Of a stretch of 28,434 nt of DNA, positions 1 to 11,101 are shown piece after piece. Made by a program: the position numbers and the translations under genes. The stretch covers positions 1 to 28,434 of the forward strand of contig NW_027018423.1 of assembly GCF_032854445.1 (NCBI RefSeq), in the 5' to 3' direction. The DNA comes from Liolophura sinensis. Taxonomy: Eukaryota > Mollusca > Polyplacophora > Chitonida > Chitonidae. Within the stretch, counting starts at the first letter, position 1. Every line of letters begins with the position of its first letter. Below the pieces are notes generated by a model, which saw only the letters and a list, made by a program, of their open reading frames with translations, searched no databases and had not been told where the DNA came from.

Positions 1-131
1 CAAAAATCCAAAAGTGGTAAAAACTGTTCCAATGCTGCTGGTAAGAGGCTAATCCGACGTATTTTGTGACGAGAAATCGAATGGTGCAAACCGCGTTGCT
101 CTCCGACCAATACTTTCGGCTGTAGCGACAA
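1..131. repeat. Partial monomer at window start
   Basis: The 3' end of a monomer. It carries the rare GTGGTAAAAACTG variant, otherwise seen only just before U26 (14273-14285), so the window opens in the same HOR position as 14261 onward. Confidence 0.9.
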
Positions 132-1228
132 TTGAATGAGCATTTATGTGAAAATCATGTGCCTAACAACGGCTCTTACTCCATGGAAACCAAGGAAATT
201 TGCAATTTTTCAACAGCTGGAGATGCCTGGCCCAATTGCGCATCTTTTGGCACCTTATTGATGTGGGTCAGTGTTTAATTGTACTTTTTACAGCAGACTG
301 TATCAAGTACCTTGTGTTTTTTATACACAAATGGTGTGGTTTTTCAACATGTAGATAAAGACATTGAGTTTGTCTTCGACTTAGAAGTAAGACAATTGCT
401 GGATGAGTTAAATGGGCTTGGCCCAAAGATTTGACGTCTTCTGGCTACCGAAGGGCACATAACTTATAATCAAAAGTTGAATATAGTAATGACCAGTCGC
501 GATATTACATAGTAAATGTAGCCGAATTGAATTAGCAAAAAGCCCAGGCAAAAATCCAAAAGTGGAAAAACTGTTCCAATTCTGCTGGTAAGAGGCTAAT
601 CCGACGTATTTTGTGACGAGAAATCGAATGGTGCAAACCGCGTTGCTCTCCGACCAATACTTTCGGCTGTAGCAACAATTGAATGAGCATTTATGTGAAA
701 ATCATGTGCCTAACAACGGCTCTTACTCCATGGAAACCAAGGAAATTTGCAATTTTTCAACAGCTGGAGATGCCTGGCCCAATTGCGCATCTTTTGGCAC
801 CTTATTGATGTGGGTCAGTGTTTAATTGTACTTTTTACAGCAGGACTGTATCAAGTACCTTGTGTTTTTTTATATACAAATGGTGTGGTTTTTCAACATG
901 TAGATTAAGACATTGAGTTTGTCTTCGACTTAGAAGTAAGACAATTGCTGGATGAGTTAAATGGGCTTGGGCCCAAAGATTTGACGTCTTCTGGGCTACC
1001 GAAGGGCACATAACTTATAATCAAAAGTTGAATATAGTAATGACCAGTCGCGATATTACATAGTAAATGTAGCCGAATTTAATTAGCAAAAAGCCCAAGC
1101 AAAAATCCAAAAGTGGAAAAACTGTTCCAATGCTGCTGGTAGAGACTAATCCGACGTATTTTGTGACGAGAAATCGAATGGTGCAAACCGCGTTGCTCTC
1201 CGACCAATACTTTCGGCTGTAGCGACAA
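132..1228. repeat. Monomers U0 and U1 (type G at U1)
   Basis: U0 starts at 132 and U1 at 679. U1 has the type-G marks: AGCAAC before its start, GATTAAG instead of GATAAAG, GAATTTAATT near its end, and GAGACT in the following spacer. Both units match U26-U27 about 14.26 kb downstream. U0 has a private ATACACAAATGG variant. Confidence 0.85.
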
Positions 1229-4200
1229 TTGAATGAGCATTTATGTGAAAATCATGTGCCTAACAACGGCTCTTACTCCATGGAAACCAAGGAAATTTGC
1301 AATTTTTTCAACAGCTGGAGATGCCTGGCCCAATTGCGCATCTTTTGGCACCTTATTGATGTGGGTCAGTGTTTAATTGTACTTTTTACAGCAGACTGTA
1401 TCAAGTACCTTGTGTTTTTTATATACAAATGGTGTTGTTTTTCAACATGTAGATAAAGACATTGAGTTTGTCTTCGACTTAGAAGTAAGACAATTGCTGG
1501 ATGAGTTAAATGGGCTTGGCCCAAAGATTTGACGTCTTCTGGGCTACCGAAGGGCACATAACTTATAATCAAAAGTTGAATATAGTAATGACCAGTCGCG
1601 ATATTACATAGTAAATGTAGCCGAATTGAATTAGCAAAAAGCCCAGGCAAAAATCCAAAAGTGGAAAAACTGTTCCAATTCTGCTGGTAAGAGACTAATC
1701 CGACGTATTTTGTGACGAGAAATCGAATGGTGCAAAACCGCGTTGCTCTCCGACCAATACTTTCGGCTGTAGCGACAATTGAATGAGCATTTATGTGAAA
1801 ATCATGTGCCTAACAACGGCTCTTACTCCATGGAAACCAAGGAAATTGCAATTTTTCAACAGCTGGAGATGCCTGGCCCAATTGCGCATCTTTTGGCACC
1901 TTATTAATGTGGGTCAGTGTTTAATTGTACTTTTTACAGCAGACTGTATCAAGTACCTTGTGTTTTTTATATACAAATGGTGTGGTTTTTCAACATGTAG
2001 ATAAAGACATTGAGTTTGTCTTCGACTTAGAAGTAAGACAATTGCTGGATGAGTTAAATGGGCTTGGCCCAAAGATTTGACGTCTTCTGGGCTACCGAAG
2101 GGCACATAACTTATAATCAAAAGTTGAATATAGTAATGACCAGTCGCGATATTACATAGTAAATGTAGCCGAATTGAATTAGCAAAAAGCCCAGGCAAAA
2201 ATCCAAAAGTGGAAAAACTGTTCCAATTCTGCTGGTAAGAGGCTAATCCGACGTATTTTGTGACGAGAAATCGAATGGTGCAAACCGCGTTGCTCTCCGA
2301 CCAATACTTTTTGGCTGTAGCGACAATTGAATGAGCATTTATGTGAAAATCACGTGCCTAACAACGGCTCTTACTCCATGGAAACCAAGGAAATTTGCAA
2401 TTTTTCAAACAGCTGGAGATGCCTGGCCCAATTGCGCATTTTTTGGCACCTTATTGATGTGGGTCAGTGTTTAATTGTACTTTTTACAGCAGACTATATT
2501 AAGTACCTTGTTGTTTTTATATACAAATGGTGTGGTTTTTCAACATGTAGATAAAGACATTGAGTTTGTCTTCGACTTAGAAGTAAGACATTTGCTGGTG
2601 AGATAAATGGGCTTGGCCCAAAGATTTGACGTCTTCTGGGCTACCGAAGGGCACATAACTTATAATCAAAAGTTGAATACAGTAATGACCAGTCGCGATA
2701 TTACATAGTAAATGTAGCCGAATTGAATTAGCAAAAAGCCCAGGCAAAAATCCGAAAGTGGAAAAACTGTTCCAATGCTGCTGGTAAGAGGCTAATCCGA
2801 CGTATTTTGTGACGAGAAATCGAATGGTGCAAACCGCGTTGCTCTCCGACCAATACTTTTGGCTGTAGCGACAATTGAATGAGCATTTATGTGAAAATCA
2901 CGTGCCTAACAACGGCTCTTACTCCATGGAAACCAGGAAATTTGCAATTTTCAACAGCTGGAGATGCCTGGCCCAATTGCGCATCTTTTGGCACCTTATT
3001 GATGTGGGTCAGTGTTCAATTGTACTTTTTACAGCAGACTGTATCAAGTACCTTATTATTTTTACATACAAATGGTGTGGTATTTTAACATGTAGATAAA
3101 GGACATTGAGTTTGTCTTTGACTTAGGAAGTAAGACAATTGCTGGATGAGTTAAATGGGCTTGGCCCAAAGATTTGACGTCTTCTGGGCTACCGAAGGGC
3201 ACATAACTTATAATCAAAAGTTGAATATAGTAATGACCAGTCGCGATATTACATAGTAAATGTAGCCGAATTGAAAAAGCAAAAAGCCCAGGCAAAAATC
3301 CAAAAGTGGAAAAACTGTTCCAATTCTGCTGGTAAGAGGCTAATCCGACGTATTTTTGTGACGACAAATCGAATGGTGCAAACCGCGTTGCTCTCCGACC
3401 AATACTTTTGGCTGTAACGACAATTGAATGAGCATTTATGTGAAAATCACGTGCCTAACAACGGCTCTTACTCCCATGGAAACCAAGGAAATTTGCAATT
3501 TTTCAACAGCTGGAGATGCCTGGCCCAATTGCGCATCTTTTGGCACCTTATTGATGTGGGTCAGTGTTTAATTGTACTTTTTACAGCAGACTGTATCAAG
3601 TACCTTGTGTTTTTTATATACAAATGGTGTGGTTTTTCAACATGTAGATAAAGACATTGAGTTTGTCTTCGACTTAGAAGTAAGACAACTGCTGGATGAG
3701 TTAAATGGGCTTGGCCCAAAGATTTGACGTCTTCTGGGCTACCGAAGGGCACATAACTTATAATCAAAAAGTTGAATATAGTAATGACCAGTCGCGATAT
3801 TACATAGTAAATGTAGCCGAATTGAATTAGCAAAAAGCCCAGGCAAAAATCCAAAAGTGGAAAAACTGTTCCAATTCTGCTGGTAAGAGGCTAATCCGAC
3901 GTATTTTGTGACGAGAAATCGAATGGTGCAAACCGCGTTGCTCTCCGACCAATACTTTCGGCTGTAGCAACAATTGAATGAGCATTTATGTGAAAATCAT
4001 GTGCCTAACAACGGCTCTTACTCATGGAAACCAAGGGAAATTTGCAATTTTTCAACAGGCTGGAGATGCCTGGCCCAATTGCGCATCTTTTGGCACCTTA
4101 TTGATGTGGGTCAGTGTTTAATTGTACTTTTTACAGCAGACTGTATCAAGTACCTTGTGTTTTTTATATACAAATGGTGTGGTTTTTCACATGTAGATTA

Positions 4201-4520
4201 AGACATTGAGTTTGTCTTCGACTTAGAAGTAAGACAATTGCTGATGAGTTAAATGGGCTTGGCCCAAAGATTTGACGTCTTCTGGGCTACCGAAGGGCAC
4301 ATAACTTATAATCAAAAGTTGAATATAGTAATGACCAGTCGCGATATTACATAGTAAATGAGCCGAATTTAATTAGCAAAAAGCCCCAAGCAAAATCCAA
4401 AAGTGGAAAAACTGTTCCAATGCTGCTGGTAAGAGACTAATCCGACGTATTTTTGTGACGAGAAATCGAATGGTGCAAACCTCGTTGCTCTCCGACCAAT
4501 ACTTTCGGCTGTAGCGACAA
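1229..4520. repeat. HOR copy 1: A-B-(C/D hybrid)-E-F-G
   Basis: Six monomers start at 1229, 1779, 2327, 2875, 3424 and 3974. Type A is marked by GGTGTTGTTTTTC, B by CCTTATTAATG, E by the TTACATACAAATGG/GTATTTTAAC block, F by GACGACAAATCG plus CTGTAACGAC in front and GACAACTGCTGG inside, and G by AGCAAC/GATTAAG. The third unit begins as type C and ends as type D, so one monomer is missing relative to an A-G order. One-base indels are frequent here. Confidence 0.8.
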
Positions 4521-7500
4521 TTGAATGAGCATTTATGTGAAAATCATGTGCCTAACAACGGCTCTTACTCCATGGAAACCAAGGAAATTTGCAATTTTTT
4601 CAACAGCTGGAGATGCCTGGCCCAATTGCGCATCTTTTGGCACCTTATTGATGTGGGTCAGTGTTTAATTGTACTTTTTACAGCAGACTGTATCAAGTAC
4701 CTTGTGTTTTTTTATATACAAATGGTGTTGTTTTTCAACATGTAGATAAAGACATTGAGTTTGTCTTCGACTTAGAAGTAAGACAATTGCTGGATGAGTT
4801 AAATGGGCTTGGCCCAAAGATTTGACGTCTTCTGGGCTACCGAAGGGCACATAACTTATAATCAAAAGTTGAATATAGTAATGACCAGTCGCGATATTAC
4901 ATAGTAAATGTAGCCGAATTGAATTAGCAAAAAGCCCAGGCAAAAATCCAAAAGTGGAAAAACTGTTCCAATTCTGCTGGTAAGAGACTAATCCGACGTA
5001 TTTTGTGACGAGAAATCGAATGGTGCAAACCGCGTTGCTCTCCGACCAATACTTTCGGCTGTAGCGACAATTGAATGAGCATTTATGTGAAAATCATGTG
5101 CCTAACAACGGCTCTTACTCCATGGAAACCAAGGAAATTTGCAATTTTTCAACAGCTGGAGATGCCTGGCCCAATTGCGCATCTTTTGGCACCTTATTAA
5201 TGTGGGTCAGGTTTAATTGTACTTTTTACAGCAGACTGTATCAAGTACCTTGTGTTTTTTTATATACAAATGGTGTGGTTTTTCAACATGTAGATAAAGA
5301 CATTGAGTTTGTCTTCGACTTAGAAGTAAGACAATTGCTGGATGAGTTAAATGGGCTTGGCCCAAAGATTTGACGTCTTCTGGGCTACCGAAGGGCACAT
5401 AACTTATAATCAAAAGTTGAATATAGTAATGACCAGTCGCGATATTACATAGTAAATGTAGCCGAATTGAATTAGCAAAAAGCCCAGGCAAAAATCCAAA
5501 AGTGGAAAAACTGTTCCAATTCTGCTGGTAAGAGGCTAATCCGACGTATTTTGTGACGAGAAATCGAATGGTGCAAACCGCGTTGCTCTCCGACCAATAC
5601 TTTTGGCTGTAGCGACAATTGAATGAGCATTTATGTGAAAATCACGTGCCTAACAACGGCTCTTACTCCATGGAAACCAAGGAAATTTGCAATTTTTCAA
5701 CAGCTGGAGATGCCTGGCCCAATTGCGCATTTTTTTGGCACCTTATTGATGTGGGTCAGTGTTCAATTGTACTTTTTACAGCAGACTGTATCAAGTACCT
5801 TGTGTTTTTTATATACAAATGGTGTGGTTTTTCAACATGTAGATAAAGACATTGAGTTTGTCTTCGACTTAGAAGTAAGACAATTGCTGGATGAGTTAAA
5901 TGGGCTTGGCCCAAAGATTTGACGTCTTCTGGGCTACCGAAGGGCACATAACTTATAATCAAAAGTTGAATATAGTAATGACCAGTCGCGATATTACATA
6001 GTAAATGTAGCCGAATTGAATTAGCAAAAAGCCAGGCAAAAATCCAAAAGTGGAAAAACTGTTCCAATGCTGCTGGTAAGAGGCTAATCCGACGTATTTT
6101 GTGACGAGAATTCAAATGGTGCAAACCGCGTTGCCCTCCGACCAATACTTTTGGCTGTAGCGACAATTGAATGAGCATTTATGTGAAAATCACGTGCCCA
6201 GCAACGGCTCTTACTCCATGGAAACCAAGGAAATTTGCAATTTTTCAACAGCTGGAAATGCCTGGCCCAATTGCGCATCTTTTGGCACCTTATTGATGTG
6301 GGTCAGTGTTTAATTGTACTTTTTACAGCAGACTATATTAAGTACCTTGTTGTTTTTATATACAAATGGTGTGGTTTTTCAACATGTAGATAAAGACATT
6401 GAGTTTGTCTTCGACTTAGAAGTAAGACATTTGCTGGGTGAGATAAATGGGCTTGGCCCAAAGATTTGACGTCTTCTGGGCTACCGAAGGGCACATAACT
6501 TATAATCAAAAGTTGAATACAGTAATGACCAGTCGCGATATTACATAGTAAATGTAGCCGAATTGAATTAGCAAAAAGCCCAGGCAAAAATCCGAAAGTG
6601 GAAAAAACTGTTCCAATGCTGCTGGTAAGAGGCTAATCCGACGTATTTTGTGACGAGAAATCGAATGGTGCAAACCGCGTTGCTCTCCGACCAATACTTT
6701 TGGCTGTAGCGACAATTGAATGAGCATTTATGTGAAAATCACGTGCCTAACAACGGCTCTTACTCCATGGAAACCAAGGAAATTTGCAATTTTTCAACAG
6801 CTGGAGATGCCTGGCCCAATTGCGCATCTTTTGGCACCTTATTGATGTGGGTCAGTGTTCAATTGTACTTTTTACAGCAGACTGTATCAAGTACCTTATT
6901 ATTTTTACATACAAATGGTGTGGTATTTTTAACATGTAGATAAAGACATTGAGTTTGTCTTTGACTTAGAAGTAAGACAATTGCTGGATGAGTTAAATGG
7001 GCTTGGCCCAAAGATTTGACGTCTTCTGGGCTACCGAAGGGCACATAACTTATAATCAAAAGTTGAATATAGTAATGACCAGTCGCGATATTACATAGTA
7101 AATGTAGCCGAATTGAAAAAGCAAAAAGCCCAGGCAAAAATCCAAAAGTGGAAAAACTGTTCCAATTCTGCTGGTAAGAGGCTAATCCGACGTATTTTGT
7201 GACGACAAATCGAATGGTGCAAACCGCGTTGCTCTCCGACCAATACTTTTGGCTGTAACGACAATTGAATGAGCATTTATGTGAAAATCACGTGCCTAAC
7301 AACGGCTCTTACTCCATGGAAACCAAGGAAATTTGCAATTTTTCAACAGCTGGAGATGCCTGGCCCAATTGCGCATCTTTTGGCACCTTATTGATGTGGG
7401 TCAGTGTTTAATTGTACTTTTTACAGCAGACTGTATCAAGTACCTTGTGTTTTTTATATACAAATGGTGTGGTTTTTCAACATGTAGATAAAGACATTGA

Positions 7501-7812
7501 GTTTGTCTTCGACTTAGAAGTAAGACAACTGCTGGATGAGTTAAATGGGCTTGGCCCAAAGATTTGACGTCTTCTGGGCTACCGAAGGGCACATAACTTA
7601 TAATCAAAAGTTGAATATAGTAATGACCAGTCGCGATATTACATAGTAAATGTAGCCGAATTGAATTAGCAAAAAGCCCAAGCAAAAATCCAAAAGTGGA
7701 AAAACTGTTCCAATGCTGCTGGTAAGAGACTAATCCGACGTATTTTGTGACGAGAAATCGAATGGTGCAAACCGCGTTGCTCTCCGACCAATACTTTCGG
7801 CTGTAGCGACAA
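4521..7812. repeat. HOR copy 2: A-B-C-D-E-F
   Basis: Six monomers start at 4521, 5071, 5619, 6167, 6716 and 7265. The D unit (6167) has the distinctive GAATTCAAATGG and GTTGCCCTCC variants upstream, CGTGCCCAGC, GCTGGAAATGCC, and ACTATATTAAG. The E unit is 549 bp. The last unit is type F through most of its length but ends with the CCCAAGC and GAGACT marks of type G. Confidence 0.82.
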
Positions 7813-10800
7813 TTGAATGAGCATTTATGTGAAAATCATGTGCCTAACAACGGCTCTTACTCCATGGAAACCAAGGAAATTTGCAATTTTTCAACAGCTG
7901 GAGATGCCTGGCCCAATTGCGCATCTTTTGGCACCTTATTGATGTGGGTCAGTGTTTAATTGTACTTTTTACAGCAGACTGTATCAAGTACCTTGTGTTT
8001 TTTATATACAAATGGTGTTGTTTTTCAACATGTAGATAAAGACATTGAGTTTGTCTTCGACTTAGAAGTAAGACAATTGCTGGATGAGTTAAATGGGCTT
8101 GGCCCAAAGATTTGACGTCTTCTGGGCTACCGAAGGGCACATAACTTATAATCAAAAGTTGAATATAGTAATGACCAGTCGCGATATTACATAGTAAATG
8201 TAGCCGAATTGAATTAGCAAAAAGCCCAGGCAAAAATCCAAAAGTGGAAAAACTGTTCCAATTCTGCTGGTAAGAGACTAATCCGACGTATTTTGTGACG
8301 AGAAATCGAATGGTGCAAACCGCGTTGCTCTCCGACCAATACTTTCGGCTGTAGCGACAATTGAATGAGCATTTATGTGAAAATCATGTGCCTAACAACG
8401 GCTCTTACTCCATGGAAACCAAGGAAATTTGCAATTTTTCAACAGCTGGAGATGCCTGGCCCAATTGCGCATCTTTTGGCACCTTATTAATGTGGGTCAG
8501 TGTTTAATTGTACTTTTTACAGCAGACTGTATCAAGTACCTTGTGTTTTTTATATACAAATGGTGTGGTTTTTCAACATGTAGATAAAGACATTGAGTTT
8601 GTCTTCGACTTAGAAGTAAGACAATTGCTGGATGAGTTAAATGGGCTTGGCCCAAAGATTTGACGTCTTCTGGGCTACCGAAGGGCACATAACTTATAAT
8701 CAAAAGTTGAATATAGTAATGACCAGTCGCGATATTACATAGTAAATGTAGCCGAATTGAATTAGCAAAAAGCCCAGGCAAAAATCCAAAAGTGGAAAAA
8801 CTGTTCCAATTCTGCTGGTAAGAGGCTAATCCGACGTATTTTGTGACGAGAAATCGAATGGTGCAAACCGCGTTGCTCTCCGACCAATACTTTTGGCTGT
8901 AGCGACAATTGAATGAGCATTTATGTGAAAATCACGTGCCTAACAACGGCTCTTACTCCATGGAAACCAAGGAAATTTGCAATTTTTCAACAGCTGGAGA
9001 TGCCTGGCCCAATTGCGCATTTTTTGGCACCTTATTGATGTGGGTCAGTGTTCAATTGTACTTTTTACAGCAGACTGTATCAAGTACCTTGTGTTTTTTA
9101 TATACAAATGGTGTGGTTTTTCAACATGTAGATAAAGACATTGAGTTTGTCTTCGACTTAGAAGTAAGACAATTGCTGGATGAGTTAAATGGGCTTGGCC
9201 CAAAGATTTGACGTCTTCTGGGCTACCGAAGGGCACATAACTTATAATCAAAAGTTGAATATAGTAATGACCAGTCGCGATATTACATAGTAAATGTAGC
9301 CGAATTGAATTAGCAAAAATCCCAGGCAAAAATCCAAAAGTGGAAAAACTGTTCCAATGCTGCTGGTAAGAGGCTAATCCGACGTATTTTGTGACGAGAA
9401 TTCAAATGGTGCAAACCGCGTTGCCCTCCGACCAATACTTTTGGCTGTAGCGACAATTGAATGAGCATTTATGTGAAAATCACGTGCCCAGCAACGGCTC
9501 TTACTCCATGGAAACCAAGGAAATTTGCAATTTTTCAACAGCTGGAAATGCCTGGCCCAATTGCGCATCTTTTGGCACCTTATTGATGTGGGTCAGTGTT
9601 TAATTGTACTTTTTACAGCAGACTATATTAAGTACCTTGTTGTTTTTATATACAAATGGTGTGGTTTTTCAACATGTAGATAAAGACATTGAGTTTGTCT
9701 TCGACTTAGAAGTAAGACATTTGCTGGGTGAGATAAATGGGCTTGGCCCAAAGATTTGACGTCTTCTGGGCTACCGAAGGGCACATAACTTATAATCAAA
9801 AGTTGAATACAGTAATGACCAGTCGCGATATTACATAGTAAATGTAGCCGAATTGAATTAGCAAAAAGCCCAGGCAAAAATCCGAAAGTGGAAAAACTGT
9901 TCCAATGCTGCTGGTAAGAGGCTAATCCGACGTATTTTGTGACGAGAAATCGAATGGTGCAAACCGCGTTGCTCTCCGACCAATACTTTTGGCTGTAGCG
10001 ACAATTGAATGAGCATTTATGTGAAAATCACGTGCCTAACAACGGCTCTTACTCCATGGAAACCAAGGAAATTTGCAATTTTTCAACAGCTGGAGATGCC
10101 TGGCCCAATTGCGCATCTTTTGGCACCTTATTGATGTGGGTCAGTGTTCAATTGTACTTTTTACAGCAGACTGTATCAAGTACCTTATTATTTTTACATA
10201 CAAATGGTGTGGTATTTTTAACATGTAGATAAAGACATTGAGTTTGTCTTTGACTTAGAAGTAAGACAATTGCTGGATGAGTTAAATGGGCTTGGCCCAA
10301 AGATTTGACGTCTTCTGGGCTACCGAAGGGCACATAACTTATAATCAAAAGTTGAATATAGTAATGACCAGTCGCGATATTACATAGTAAATGTAGCCGA
10401 ATTGAAAAAGCAAAAAGCCCAGGCAAAAATCCAAAAGTGGAAAAACTGTTCCAATTCTGCTGGTAAGAGGCTAATCCGACGTATTTTGTGACGACAAATC
10501 GAATGGTGCAAACCGCGTTGCTCTCCGACCAATACTTTTGGCTGTAACGACAATTGAATGAGCATTTATGTGAAAATCACGTGCCTAACAACGGCTCTTA
10601 CTCCATGGAAACCAAGGAAATTTGCAATTTTTCAACAGCTGGAGATGCCTGGCCCAATTGCGCATCTTTTGGCACCTTATTGATGTGGGTCAGTGTTTAA
10701 TTGTACTTTTTACAGCAGACTGTATCAAGTACCTTGTGTTTTTTATATACAAATGGTGTGGTTTTTCAACATGTAGATAAAGACATTGAGTTTGTCTTCG

Positions 10801-11101
10801 ACTTAGAAGTAAGACAATTGCTGGATGAGTTAAATGGGCTTGGCCCAAAGATTTGACGTCTTCTGGGCTACCGAAGGGCACATAACTTATAATCAAAAGT
10901 TGAATATAGTAATGACCAGTCGCGATATTACATAGTAAATGTAGCCGAATTGAATTAGCAAAAAGCCCAGGCAAAAATCCAAAAGTGGAAAAACTGTTCC
11001 AATTCTGCTGGTAAGAGGCTAATCCGACGTATTTTGTGACGAGAAATCGAATGGTGCAAACCGCGTTGCTCTCCGACCAATACTTTTGGCTGTAGCGACA
11101 A
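7813..11101. repeat. HOR copy 3: A-B-C-D-E-F
   Basis: Six monomers start at 7813, 8361, 8909, 9457, 10005 and 10554, in the same type order as 4521-7812 and displaced by 3289-3292 bp. By eye the two copies differ at only a few positions, for example GACAACTGCTGG versus GACAATTGCTGG in the F unit. This is the cleanest evidence for a six-monomer higher-order repeat. Confidence 0.85.

Noticed and set aside
1211-1227. CENP-B box-like TTTCGGCTGTAGCGACA in front of the TTTCGG-family monomers.
   Set aside because: It matches the NTTCGNNNNANNCGGGN pattern at the TTCG and CG parts but fails at the central A and the last two G positions. It is absent from the TTTTGG family, so the match is not convincing.
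4241-4248. CTGATGAG resembling a hammerhead ribozyme core, in U7.
   Set aside because: Other units read CTGGATGAG; the motif arises from a single missing base in the indel-rich region. No GAAA partner with flanking stems was found.
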